64,000 bases of DNA. Source: Brachybacterium massiliense. Lineage in GTDB: Bacteria > Actinomycetota > Actinomycetes > Actinomycetales > Dermabacteraceae. The notes beneath the pieces are model-generated. The model ran no database searches. It was not told the origin of the DNA and saw only the letters and a program-made list of their open reading frames with translations. The stretch spans positions 1 through 64,000 of the forward strand of contig NZ_FXXB01000004.1 of the NCBI RefSeq assembly GCF_900184245.1, in the 5' to 3' direction. Below are positions 1 to 14,322 of this stretch, one piece after another. The number at the start of each line of letters is the position of its first letter. Within the stretch, counting starts at the first letter, position 1. Both the position numbers and the translations under genes were made by a program.

Positions 1-66
1 CGGATGATACAGCAGTTATATGCTGGTTGTTTGTTTCTATTGTCAGGATACTGTTTTTCATGTTTT

Positions 67-5024
<4,958 letters not shown>

Positions 5025-5144
5025 CACTATTGTTTGCGTGTGTGTTTGCGTCCACTGTGCGGTTCTTGGGAAACAACTCCTCGGAGCTGGATCACTCTTG
5101 GGGGGGGGTGTGTCTGGTTCTGGAGGGGCTTGTTGTCTCATAGT

Positions 5145-5263
5145 GTTACGGCGGTCATAGCGTCGAGGAAACGCCCGGTTCCATTCCGAACCCGGAAGCT
5201 AAGCTCGATTGCGCCGATGGTACTGCACTCGGGAGGGTGTGGGAGAGTAGGTCGCCGCCGGAC
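5145..5263 (+). rRNA. rrf: 5S ribosomal RNA
   Basis: About 119 bases starting gttacggcggtcatagcg and ending with the complementary gccgccggac, with the conserved core ccattccgaacccggaagctaag. It follows 23S by about 120 bases and completes the rRNA operon. The 23S-5S spacer (5025-5144) contains a run of nine G residues at about 5100-5108 and no gene. Confidence 0.96.
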
Positions 5264-5271
5264 ATCTTCAC

Positions 5272-5333
5272 TGGGAGTGGAGGAGTGCTTGAACCCCTTA
5301 TGGGTGTTCGCCTCCTCCACTCCCATTTTTTTT
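5272..5333 (+). terminator. Rho-independent terminator of the rRNA operon
   Basis: A perfect stem, gggagtggaggag (5273-5285) with ctcctccactccc (5312-5324), is followed by a run of eight T residues. This is the classic intrinsic terminator form and one of the few U-tract terminators in this GC-rich window. Confidence 0.93.
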
Positions 5334-5730
5334 ATGCCCAAAACTCGGAAGGCCACGCGCGTTGGCTGGGCTGCCATTCTCGCGGCGGTGGTCCCTTGAT
5401 CCCGTGCACCACCCCCGCTTCCGCCATGATGCTCGGCTCGAGCGCTGCATAGCCGGCGCTCTGGGCGCTCGAGCGTTGCACAGACGGCCTTCTGAGCCGT
5501 AAGAGCGCCGACTGCGCAACGCTCGTGAGCGTGGAGGGTCCAGAGATCGTCGTACCGCTCACGCCGGGACCACCGCGGCGGCCCGGTCACCCTTCTCCCC
5601 GGTAGACTCGGTGGCTGGGCAGAGCCGCGCCGCACCGCCCAGGAGCTCGATGACTCACCGTCTCGAGCGACAGCACACCACAGACGGGGTGCGCCCTCAC
5701 GGGGTGCCCCCTCGGACCACCAGGAGAGCC
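5334..5730. other. Intergenic region upstream of the prenyl synthase gene
   Basis: About 400 bases with no gene I can support. It contains imperfect repeats of a gctcgagcg(c/t)tgca-type sequence (5436-5484), which resemble CG-rich palindromic spacer sequence. A -10-like tagact (5603-5608) without a convincing -35 could serve the downstream gene. Two in-frame upstream start codons for that gene fall at the end of this stretch (5611 GTG and 5650 ATG). Confidence 0.5.
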
Positions 5731-6738
5731 ATGCCGTCCACGTTGCCGGGAGTTCCCGACATCGATGAGCAGCTCGCAGCCGATGTTCTCGAGCAGCTCG
5801 GAGTCGTCGAGGAACGGCTGCGTGCCTCCGTCGCCACGTCCGATGACATGGTCCGCTGGACTGGCCGGCACCTCATGGATGCGGGCGGCAAGCGTGTGCG
5901 TCCGATGCTCGTGCTGCTCGCGGCATCCCTCGGTGACATAAAGGCGGAGAGTGTGATCGAGGCTGCCGTCCTCGTCGAGCTCACGCACCTGGCGAGCCTC
6001 TACCACGACGACGTCATGGATTCTGCTCCAACCCGTCGGGGCACGGACAGCGCTCACGCGCTGTGGGGCAACAACGTCGCCATCCTCACCGGAGACTTCC
6101 TCTTCGCACGGGCCAGCGCGCTCAGTGCCCGCATCGGCACCTCGGCGGTGCGCGAGCACTCCGAGACCTTCGAGCGTCTGTGCCTCGGCCAGCTGCACGA
6201 GACCGTCGGCCCCACGGCTGAGGACGACCACTTCGCGCATTACATCTCCGTGCTCTCGGACAAGACCGCATCGCTCCTCGCCCTCGCGGGCAGCCTCGGG
6301 GCGTCCCTCGGCGGGGGACCTGAGGGATCGGCGGAGGTGTTGCGTCGTTACGGCGAGAAGATCGGAGTCGCCTTCCAGCTCGCCGATGACGTCCTGGACC
6401 TCGAGAGCGATGCGTCCACCAGCGGGAAGACTCCTGGGATCGATCTGCGCGAAGGCGTTCCCACGATGCCGACTCTGCTGGTGCGCCGTCGCGCCGCCGA
6501 GAAGCAGGACGCCCGCTCGCTGGACATGGTCGCCCGCCTCGACGGCGACCTCAGCTCCGATGCTGCTCTCGACGAGCTGGTCTCCCTGCTGCGAGAAGAC
6601 CCCGCCCTCGAGGAGACCCGCGAGCTCGCCCAGCGCACTGCCGACGAAGCGGTTCAGATCCTCGCCGAGCTGCCGGCCGGACCGGTGCGCGACGCACTGA
6701 CGGCGTTCACGCGGACTCTGGTCGAGCGCAAGTCCTGA
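5731..6738 (+). CDS. Polyprenyl diphosphate synthase
   Basis: A 335-residue trans-isoprenyl diphosphate synthase that condenses isopentenyl diphosphate onto an allylic primer to make the long prenyl chain of the menaquinone side chain. The first aspartate-rich motif DDVMD starts at residue 93 and the second, DDVLD, at residue 219. The helix with GGKRVRP, typical of the family, lies near residues 53-59. I chose ATG 5731 because aggag sits 4 bases upstream and the product then begins at the usual family start (PDIDEQLAADV). ATG 5650 is in frame and also has an aggag, so a product 27 residues longer is possible. The exact chain length (hepta- to nonaprenyl) cannot be read from sequence. It stands alone between the rRNA operon and the surface-protein locus, 211 bp before the next gene. 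Confidence 0.88.
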   Translation: MPSTLPGVPDIDEQLAADVLEQLGVVEERLRASVATSDDMVRWTGRHLMDAGGKRVRPMLVLLAASLGDIKAESVIEAAVLVELTHLASLYHDDVMDSAPTRRGTDSAHALWGNNVAILTGDFLFARASALSARIGTSAVREHSETFERLCLGQLHETVGPTAEDDHFAHYISVLSDKTASLLALAGSLGASLGGGPEGSAEVLRRYGEKIGVAFQLADDVLDLESDASTSGKTPGIDLREGVPTMPTLLVRRRAAEKQDARSLDMVARLDGDLSSDAALDELVSLLREDPALEETRELAQRTADEAVQILAELPAGPVRDALTAFTRTLVERKS

Positions 6739-6949
6739 CCCTCGCGGCGGGGAGAACAGCGCCGCGGCCCGGTGTGAGCCGGGGGAGTGGCCCACGGGTG
6801 TGGCGTGATGCGGACTCCGTGGTGCTGACGGCTGTCTACGAGTACCCTGGGCACGGCGTGCGCGCGACGGGGCCCGGTCCCTGGCGGCGGCGGAGCGGGC
6901 AGGGGTCGTCGGCGCGCTGAGAACTGAGCGATGTGCTGGGGGTACGTCC
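6739..6949. other. Intergenic region before the giant surface-protein gene
   Basis: 211 bases. taccct (6843-6848) is a candidate -10 without a clear -35. The start ATG 6950 has ggggg 7-11 bases upstream. No other feature seen. Confidence 0.4.
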
Positions 6950-9900
6950 ATGTCTGTCACTGCGCGACCGAAGCGGCGCCGCAGGAACCGCGTCACCGTC
7001 GTGTCCTCGGCGGTCTTCTCGGTCATCGCGCTGGTGCTGACGGGCTTCGCCCTCTCCCATCCCGGTCTGACCTCCTCCGAGGTCGACGTCTCCAACGGCG
7101 GCGTCTGGGTCGCGAACCAGGACCGCGGGCTCCTCGGCCGGGTGAACGTCGATGCCGGCGAGATCGATGGCAAGGTCGCGTCGACCGGCCAGGATCTCGA
7201 CATCATCCAGTCCGGCTACCACGTCTTCGAGACAGGGCCGCGCGGCATCACCCCGATCAACACCACCTCCGTCACACGGGGCGGGCTCGTCGAGCTGCCC
7301 GAGGGGTCCGTCGTCAAGCTCGGCCACGACCGCGTCGTCATCTCCGCTCCCGACGGCAAAGTCTGGATCGTCTCCCCGGATGAAGCCGCCGCGTTCAGCA
7401 CCGCCACCGTCGACCCCGTCCATGAGGGCGGCAGCGGGCCGCTGCCCGTGACCGTCACCGATCAGGGGCACGTCTACGTCCTCGACGGCAACGAGCTGGT
7501 GAAGTTCCCTCGCGCCGAGTCCACCCGGGAGACCGCCGCGGACGATCCCCTGGTGGCGGGGAACCTGTCGACCAAGCCCGAGGACGTCCAGCTCACCTCC
7601 GTCGGCGACCAGCCCGTGATCATGGACCGGCCCAATCGGCAGCTCCGCGTCGGTACGGAGCTCAAGGCCTACGACCTCACAGAGTACGGTGTCTCCTCCC
7701 TCGACGACGCCGAGCTCCAGCAGGCGGGAGCCGCCTCGGACGACTTCGTGCTCGCCACCGTCGACACCCTGTTCGTCATCCCCTTCGACGGGGGCGAGGC
7801 GACCGCGATCCCGGCCGGCGGCAACGGCAGCACCGTGGTGCCTCCCGCCCAGGTGAAGGGATGCGCCTACGGGGCCTGGGGCGGCTCGCTGCGCTACGTC
7901 CGGGCCTGCGAGGGCCAGGAGCCCGTCAAGGAGTCGATCCCCGACGCCGAGGACTCCGACGAGCTCAAGCTGCGCGTCAACCAGGACCTGGTGATCCTCA
8001 ACGACCAGCGGTTCGGGCTGTCCTGGCAGATCATGGACAGCATGGAGCTGGTCGACGACTGGGTCATCGAGCAGGAGATCCAGACCGACGACTCCAAGAA
8101 GCGTGAGCGGGAGACCCTCACCACCACGATCACCAACACCGCGGCCGAGCGGGAGGAGGAGAACCGCGCGCCCACGGCGAAGGACGACTCCTTCGGCGTG
8201 CGCGCCGGCCAGAGCGTGGTGCTCCCGGTGACGCGCAACGACTCGGACCCCGACGGCGACATCCTCACCGCGAGCGTGGAGGGGGACCAGCCGAGCATCG
8301 GCACGGTGACCCCGATCCGCGGCGGGACCCAGCTCCAGATCGATGTGGACGAGGACGCCTCAGGCACTGCCACCTTCGTCTACGAGGCGGATGACGGCCG
8401 CGGGGGCACCGACACCGCGACCGTGACGCTCGAGGTTCGCGCCGACGGGGAGAACTCCGGGCCGCGGCCTGCCGAGGACAGGGTGACCAAGGTCCAGGTC
8501 CGCTCGGGCCAGGAGGTCAGCTTCAACATCCTCCCGTACTGGGAGGACCCCGACGGCGACGCCTTCTACCTGGCCAACGCCACCGTGGCCCCCGAGGACC
8601 TGGTCACCTTCCGTCCCGACGGCCTGATCACGTTCAATGACGCCGGCCTGGCGCCGGGCACCAAGCAGGTCCAGCTCACCTTCCGCGACGAGCACGGCCA
8701 GACCGGTGAGGGCATCGTCGAGATCGAGTCCGTCACCGAGAGCGACCTGACCCCGATCACGACCGCAGATCACGCCACGATCGTCGCCGGGCGCAACACC
8801 ACCATCAAGCCGCTGCTGAACGACCTGAACCCCAACGGCGGGAACCTCGAGCTGATCAGCGTGAGCGATGCGGACGGACTCGACGTCGAGCCGGTGCTGG
8901 ACGCCGGCACCGTCAACGTCGAGGGCAGCACCCCGGGCGTCTACTACCTCGAGTACACGGTCGGTGCCGGCGGCTCGAGCGCCTCGTCGATGGGACTGAT
9001 CCGCGTCGACGTGATCGAGCCCGATGCCGAGGACCTCGCCCCCGTCGCCGTGGACGACATGGGCACGGTCACCACCGGCACCGACACGCTGCTGGACCCG
9101 CTCGAGAACGACGTGGATCCCACCGGCGGCGTGCTCGTGGTCAACACCGTCGAGGTCCCCGAAGGCAGCGGCCTGAAGGCCACCGTCGTCAACCACCACC
9201 TGGTCCGGGTCGAGGCCGAGCCCGGCGCGGTGGTCGCGACCGAGCCCGTCCCGCTGACCTACGAGGTCGCGAACTCCTCCGGCCGGTCCACGGGCACCAT
9301 CCGCGTGATGGTCGCCAGCACCGACACCCAGTTCGCCAACCCGGTGGCCGCACCGGATCGCGCGGTGGTGCGCGCCGGCGACATGGTCAACATCGACGTG
9401 CTGGGCAACGACATCTCGCCGACGGGCGCGGATCTGCATCTGGGCCAGGAGCTGGACAGCACCCGCGCCGATGACCTGGGCGACACCGAGCCCCATCAGG
9501 ACCAGGTGCGCTTCCGGGCGAACGATGACGCCTCCGGCGAGGCCGTCGTGCAGTACGAGGTGGTCGACTCCACCGGCCGCACCGGCTCCGCCCTCGCGTA
9601 CATCACGATCGTGCCGCGGGACGCCGACAACACCGCGCCCAAGCCGGACAACCTCACGGCCCGTGCGGTGGCCGGCACACCCGTGCGGATCCCGGTGCAG
9701 ACCACCGGGATCGACCCTGAGGGCGACTCGGTGATGCTCACCGGCGTCACCAGCCCGATGCCCACGCTCGGCGAGATCGTCAGCGCGAACGGGGAGTGGA
9801 TCGAATACCTCCCGTACGACGATTCCGTCGGCACCGACCGCTTCCGTTACCAGGTGATGGATCGGCACGGCGCGATCGGCACCGCCGAGGTGCTGGTCGG

Positions 9901-12900
9901 CATCGCCTCTCCCAACGATCGCAACCAGGCCCCCTACGCGGTCGACGACACCGTCGAGGTCCGACCGGACCGTGAGGTCCAGATCCCGGTGCTCGACAAC
10001 GACACCGACCCCGAGAGCGACCAGCTCTCGGTGGTGCGCAGCGATGTCGAGGCGATGACCGATATCGAGGAGCATCCGCCGGCCGAGGGCGCGGAGGACG
10101 GTTATGTCACCGTCACCACCCCGTCCGAGCCGGGCACGCACACCCTCCTCTACGCCGCCTCCGACGGCCAGCTCAAGAGCTCGGCCACCGTGACCGTCAA
10201 GGTCGCGGAGAACGCTCCGCAGCGCTCCCCGGTGGCCCGGGACGACTTCGTCCCGGTCGAGGACGTGATGGACCCCGACCAGGTGGCGGTGGACATCAAC
10301 GTGCTCGACAACGACTCAGACCCCGACGGCAGCACCAGCGACCTGGTGGTCGAGCTGGAGGGCTCGCCCGAGGGCGCGCAGCTGCTCGACGAGGACGGCA
10401 CCGTCCGGGTCACGCCGCAGGAGGAGCAGCAGCGCCTGCGGTACACGATCACCGATGTGGACGACCGCACCTCGGCCGGGTACATCTGGGTCCCCGGTAC
10501 GGCGAAGCAGGCCCCCGTCTGGGTGGGACAGCCGCTCGAGGTGCAGGCCGGCTCCGAGGGGACCGTCGACCTCTCCGATCCCAACAACGTGCGCGTGCGC
10601 CCCGGCGGCCAGCCCGCACAGGTCACCGACCCGGGCTCGGTCACCGCACAGCACCACGACGGCGGTGAGCTGGTCCAGGACGAGAACACCCTTCTTTACC
10701 GGCCGGCAGCGGACTTCTCCGGCAACGACACCATCACCGCCGAGGTGACCGACGGCCCCGTCGGCGATCCGACGGCGGCGGTCGCGACGCTCGCGATCCC
10801 GGTCGTGGTCACCCCGGAGGAGACGAACCTCCCGCCGACGCTGCAGGGCGCGCAGCTCGAGATCGAGCAGGGCGGGCCGCAGTCGACCATCGATCTCTCC
10901 GCGGGAGCAGAGGATCCTGAGGGCGATGAGCTGACCTACGCGATCGGCGAGTACACGGAGGACCCGGAGATCTCCGTGTCCCTGGACGGCTCCACCCTGA
11001 GCGCGGGCGCGTCCACGAGCTCACCCAAGGACACGATCCTGGAGGTGCCGATCAACGTCTCCGACGGGACGAACCCTGCGGTGACGGCGAGTGTGCAGAT
11101 CACCGTCGGCGGCTCGCAGCGACCCACGATCTCCGCCGCGCTGGACGAGGCGACGATCGATGCGGGGCGCACCGATTCGATCGCCGTGCTCGAGAACGAT
11201 TCGAACCCCTTCCCGGGCGGGGATCGGGAGATCCTCGACGTGGGCCTGATCTCCGGTGACGGAGAGGTCTCCCTGGACGGCGATCAGGTCGTGATCACGC
11301 CCGATGCGCAGTACTCCGGCATCCTCAACGCCCGGTACACGGTCGTGGACGAGACCGGCGACCCCGATCGTCAGGTCAGCGGCGAGATCCGGGTGACCGT
11401 GCGCGGCCTGCCGGATGCCCCCTCTGCCCCGCGCATCGGCGAGGTGGGGGACGGATTCGTCGAGCTGAACTTCTCCGCGGGCCCTGACAACGGCGCCCCG
11501 ATCACGGGCTACGAGGTCACGAGCGTGACCGGTCCCTCGATCAGCCAGACGTGCTCCTCGACGTCGTGCACCATCGACGGGCTGACCAACGGCTCGGAGT
11601 ACACCTTCCAGGTGATCGCCATCAACGAGGTCGGCGAGTCCGACCCCTCGGCCGCCTCGGCGGTGGCGCGACCTGACGTGCGCCCGGACAAGCCTGCACA
11701 GCCCACGGTCGAGCGCGGTGATGGTCAGCTGACCGTCACCTGGACCCCGCCCACGAACCGCGGCTCGGCGCTGCAGTCCTACACCGTGCAGATCTACGAC
11801 TCCTCGAACCAGGCTGTGAGTAGCCGGGAGGTCGCCGCCGGCACCACGCAGACCGTGTTCTCCGGCCTCGAGAACGGGGTGAACTACCGGTTCCGGCTCC
11901 TGGCCCGGAACCTCTCCGAGGAGCCCTCGGAGTGGTCCGAGTGGTCGCAGCTGGAGCATCCCGCGGGCAAGCCGAAGAAGCCCGCGAGCGCGCCGACGGC
12001 CGAGCGCGTCAACGATCCGCGCGGCGGCGCGATCACGGTCACCTGGGCGGCGATGGGGAAGGACCGCAACAACGGCGAGCCGATCACCAGCTACGTCGTC
12101 ACGTCCTCCTCGGGGAAGTCGCAGACCGTCCAGGCGCCCAAGACCTCCGCGACCTTCACCGGTATGGACGCCGATTCGGAGCACACATTCACGTACATCG
12201 CCGTGAACTCTGTGGGCAAGGGGCCCGAGTCCTCGGACCGTTCCAACGCGGTGACGCCGTGGGCGAAGCCTTCGCCGCCGACCAACGTGACGGCGAGCAT
12301 GCCCAGCGAGGGCGAGGGCAAGGGCCCGAACGGCCGCGCGACGGTCCATTGGGACGCCGCCGACGGCAACGGGACCACGATCACCAAGTACGTGATCTAC
12401 GGCGGCCCCTCACCGGTCACCGTCGATGCCTCGAAACGCAGCCATGAGTTCTCCGGCCTGAAGAACGGTACGAGCTACCGGTTCACCGTCGAGGCCCGCA
12501 ACGGCTTCGAGAAGAACGGTGGTGTGAGCAAGCGGTCGAAGGAGTCCAACGCCGTGCGGCCGTACACCACTCCGGACCGCCCATCGATCACCTCGACCAG
12601 CAGCAAGTGCACCGGCGCGAACTCGTGCCCGGTTGAATTCACGTTCACCGCCCAAGGCGACGGCGGCGGATCCGGCCGGACGCTCCACTACCGCATCGGC
12701 GGCGGCGACTTCCAGACCACGACCAACGGCGAGATCACGGTGAACAAGGAGATCAAGGCCGGCACGACGGTCGAGGCGGAGGCCTACGTCTCGATCGACG
12801 AAGGCCTGAAGAGCTCCACCGCCTCGAAGTCCCAGAAGGCGCGCTCCTGGCAGAAGACCCCGAAGTTCAGCGAGGTCACCTGGGGCTCGTACGTCCCGCC

Positions 12901-13180
12901 GGGCACGAAGGGCTGTTCGAACAACAACTGCAAGTGGTTCCGGCTCTCGCTGCGGAACATGACTCCCGGTGAGACCTATCGGGTCGCGTTCTCCAACGAG
13001 GGCGAGACGCATTACAAGATCATCGAGATGACGGCGAACAGCAACGGCACGGCGACCTCGGCGTCGCAGGAGAACTTCTACGGGTACGTCCGCGGCGGGG
13101 TACCCGATTGGCCGATGACCGTCGACGTCGAGGTGAACGGCAAGTGGGTGAAGGTGGCGGACGGCATCTACAGACCGTGA
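6950..13180 (+). CDS. Giant membrane-anchored Ig-like / fibronectin type III surface protein
   Basis: A 2076-residue protein. The N terminus is very basic (RPKRRRRNR) followed by one hydrophobic segment at about residues 16-36, giving a signal-anchor with the rest outside the cell. Residues about 40-395 are a beta-rich region with repeated short motifs (GGVWVANQ, GKVWIVSP, GHVYVLDG) suggesting a beta-propeller-like fold. Residues about 405-1485 hold ten or so tandem Ig-like/cadherin-like repeats of about 90-100 residues, each marked by an NDxDPxGD-type calcium-binding-style turn. Residues 1487-1873 hold four FnIII domains. The C-terminal 200 residues contain two CxnC pairs (CTGANSC, CSNNNC), possible disulfides outside the cell. 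It heads the gene train with MoxR, DUF58 and transglutaminase-like genes 64 bp downstream, an arrangement I recognise from other actinobacteria. Function is unknown; adhesion or cell-envelope structure is an inference. Confidence 0.85.
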   Translation: MSVTARPKRRRRNRVTVVSSAVFSVIALVLTGFALSHPGLTSSEVDVSNGGVWVANQDRGLLGRVNVDAGEIDGKVASTGQDLDIIQSGYHVFETGPRGITPINTTSVTRGGLVELPEGSVVKLGHDRVVISAPDGKVWIVSPDEAAAFSTATVDPVHEGGSGPLPVTVTDQGHVYVLDGNELVKFPRAESTRETAADDPLVAGNLSTKPEDVQLTSVGDQPVIMDRPNRQLRVGTELKAYDLTEYGVSSLDDAELQQAGAASDDFVLATVDTLFVIPFDGGEATAIPAGGNGSTVVPPAQVKGCAYGAWGGSLRYVRACEGQEPVKESIPDAEDSDELKLRVNQDLVILNDQRFGLSWQIMDSMELVDDWVIEQEIQTDDSKKRERETLTTTITNTAAEREEENRAPTAKDDSFGVRAGQSVVLPVTRNDSDPDGDILTASVEGDQPSIGTVTPIRGGTQLQIDVDEDASGTATFVYEADDGRGGTDTATVTLEVRADGENSGPRPAEDRVTKVQVRSGQEVSFNILPYWEDPDGDAFYLANATVAPEDLVTFRPDGLITFNDAGLAPGTKQVQLTFRDEHGQTGEGIVEIESVTESDLTPITTADHATIVAGRNTTIKPLLNDLNPNGGNLELISVSDADGLDVEPVLDAGTVNVEGSTPGVYYLEYTVGAGGSSASSMGLIRVDVIEPDAEDLAPVAVDDMGTVTTGTDTLLDPLENDVDPTGGVLVVNTVEVPEGSGLKATVVNHHLVRVEAEPGAVVATEPVPLTYEVANSSGRSTGTIRVMVASTDTQFANPVAAPDRAVVRAGDMVNIDVLGNDISPTGADLHLGQELDSTRADDLGDTEPHQDQVRFRANDDASGEAVVQYEVVDSTGRTGSALAYITIVPRDADNTAPKPDNLTARAVAGTPVRIPVQTTGIDPEGDSVMLTGVTSPMPTLGEIVSANGEWIEYLPYDDSVGTDRFRYQVMDRHGAIGTAEVLVGIASPNDRNQAPYAVDDTVEVRPDREVQIPVLDNDTDPESDQLSVVRSDVEAMTDIEEHPPAEGAEDGYVTVTTPSEPGTHTLLYAASDGQLKSSATVTVKVAENAPQRSPVARDDFVPVEDVMDPDQVAVDINVLDNDSDPDGSTSDLVVELEGSPEGAQLLDEDGTVRVTPQEEQQRLRYTITDVDDRTSAGYIWVPGTAKQAPVWVGQPLEVQAGSEGTVDLSDPNNVRVRPGGQPAQVTDPGSVTAQHHDGGELVQDENTLLYRPAADFSGNDTITAEVTDGPVGDPTAAVATLAIPVVVTPEETNLPPTLQGAQLEIEQGGPQSTIDLSAGAEDPEGDELTYAIGEYTEDPEISVSLDGSTLSAGASTSSPKDTILEVPINVSDGTNPAVTASVQITVGGSQRPTISAALDEATIDAGRTDSIAVLENDSNPFPGGDREILDVGLISGDGEVSLDGDQVVITPDAQYSGILNARYTVVDETGDPDRQVSGEIRVTVRGLPDAPSAPRIGEVGDGFVELNFSAGPDNGAPITGYEVTSVTGPSISQTCSSTSCTIDGLTNGSEYTFQVIAINEVGESDPSAASAVARPDVRPDKPAQPTVERGDGQLTVTWTPPTNRGSALQSYTVQIYDSSNQAVSSREVAAGTTQTVFSGLENGVNYRFRLLARNLSEEPSEWSEWSQLEHPAGKPKKPASAPTAERVNDPRGGAITVTWAAMGKDRNNGEPITSYVVTSSSGKSQTVQAPKTSATFTGMDADSEHTFTYIAVNSVGKGPESSDRSNAVTPWAKPSPPTNVTASMPSEGEGKGPNGRATVHWDAADGNGTTITKYVIYGGPSPVTVDASKRSHEFSGLKNGTSYRFTVEARNGFEKNGGVSKRSKESNAVRPYTTPDRPSITSTSSKCTGANSCPVEFTFTAQGDGGGSGRTLHYRIGGGDFQTTTNGEITVNKEIKAGTTVEAEAYVSIDEGLKSSTASKSQKARSWQKTPKFSEVTWGSYVPPGTKGCSNNNCKWFRLSLRNMTPGETYRVAFSNEGETHYKIIEMTANSNGTATSASQENFYGYVRGGVPDWPMTVDVEVNGKWVKVADGIYRP

Positions 13181-13244
13181 TGACACTCCGCCCGATGCCC
13201 GGCCTTCCGCTCCCGTCCCTCCCACAGAAAGATCCCCTCCTCCC

Positions 13245-14219
13245 ATGACCATGACCCCCGAACAGGCCCGCTGGTTCGCCGAGACCTTCGACAAGCTCGT
13301 CCAGAGCGTCGGTCAGGCCGTCCTCGGCAAGAACGAGGTGGTCCGCCTCGTGCTGACCGCGATGATGGCTCCCGGCCATGTGCTGCTCGAGGACGCACCC
13401 GGCACGGGGAAGACCTCGCTGGCCCGCTCGATCGCCGCGACCGTGCAGGGCACCAGCACCCGCATCCAGTTCACCCCGGATCTGCTGCCCTCCGACGTCA
13501 CGGGCGTGACGATCTACGACCAGAACACGAAGTCCTTCGAGTTCCACAAGGGACCCGTCTTCGCGAACGTGGTCCTGGCCGACGAGATCAACCGCGCCTC
13601 GCCCAAGACCCAGTCGGCGATGCTCGAGGTGATGGAGGAGGGGCGGGTCACGGTCGACGGCGTCACCCATGAGGTCGGCAACCCCTTCATGGTCATCGCC
13701 ACCCAGAACCCCATCGAGCAGGCCGGCACCTACCGCCTGCCCGAGGCGCAGCTGGACCGCTTCCTGATGAAGACCTCGATCGGATACCCTGATCACGCCT
13801 CGAGCGTCCAGATCCTGCAGGGCTCGGCCGCGCGGGACCGCAGCGCCCAGCTCACCCCGCGCATCTCCCTGCAGGCCGTCAACGACATGACCCAGCTGGC
13901 CGCCACCGTGCACGTGGACCCGGCGGTGCTCGAGTACGTCTCGCGCCTGATGGAGGAGACGCGCCTGGCGCCCGAGGTGCGGGTCGGGGTGTCCATCCGC
14001 GGCGCCCTCGCGCTGATGCGCGCGGTGAAGGTGTGGGCGGCCGTCAACGGCCGTCACTACGTGATCCCCGACGACGTCAAGCACCTGGTGGAGCCCGTCT
14101 GGCTGCACCGTTTCGTGCTCGATCCCGAGGCAGAGTTCGCGGGCACCACGGCCAAGAGCGTGATGACCAAGATCCTCAGCGAGGTGGCACCGCCCCAGGC
14201 GCGGCAGCAGACGGCATGA
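13245..14219 (+). CDS. MoxR-family AAA+ ATPase
   Basis: A 324-residue cytoplasmic AAA+ ATPase of the MoxR group, thought to act as a chaperone that remodels or activates membrane or metal-binding partner complexes. The Walker A motif GTGKT is at residues 53-57 and Walker B DE at 113-114 (LADEINR). The sensor-1 region (ATQNPIEQAGTYRLPEAQLDRF) is typical. It precedes a DUF58 gene and a transglutaminase-like gene, the canonical MoxR-DUF58-TGase module. A second ATG six bases later (13251) is equally possible; no strong Shine-Dalgarno separates them. Confidence 0.93.
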   Translation: MTMTPEQARWFAETFDKLVQSVGQAVLGKNEVVRLVLTAMMAPGHVLLEDAPGTGKTSLARSIAATVQGTSTRIQFTPDLLPSDVTGVTIYDQNTKSFEFHKGPVFANVVLADEINRASPKTQSAMLEVMEEGRVTVDGVTHEVGNPFMVIATQNPIEQAGTYRLPEAQLDRFLMKTSIGYPDHASSVQILQGSAARDRSAQLTPRISLQAVNDMTQLAATVHVDPAVLEYVSRLMEETRLAPEVRVGVSIRGALALMRAVKVWAAVNGRHYVIPDDVKHLVEPVWLHRFVLDPEAEFAGTTAKSVMTKILSEVAPPQARQQTA

Positions 14220-14322
14220 GCGCCGTCCGTCGACGAACTGCGAGGAACGAGCGGGAGGAGATGGACGCGTGAGCGCCGTGCGTCGAGGCACTGTGAGCAA
14301 TGACGAGGGGGAGAGCAGCGCA
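14217..14322 (+). repeat. Two imperfect 53-bp direct repeats spanning a translation start
   Basis: Units 14217-14269 and 14270-14322 both begin tgagcgccgt and end in a purine-rich gagg/agggggag segment plus a start-codon-like (g/a)tgag. The two units agree at roughly three quarters of positions by eye. The third tgagc, at 14323, lies inside the start of the DUF58 gene exactly one unit later. The unit length is not a multiple of three, so the upstream starts are out of frame with the gene. Confidence 0.7.
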
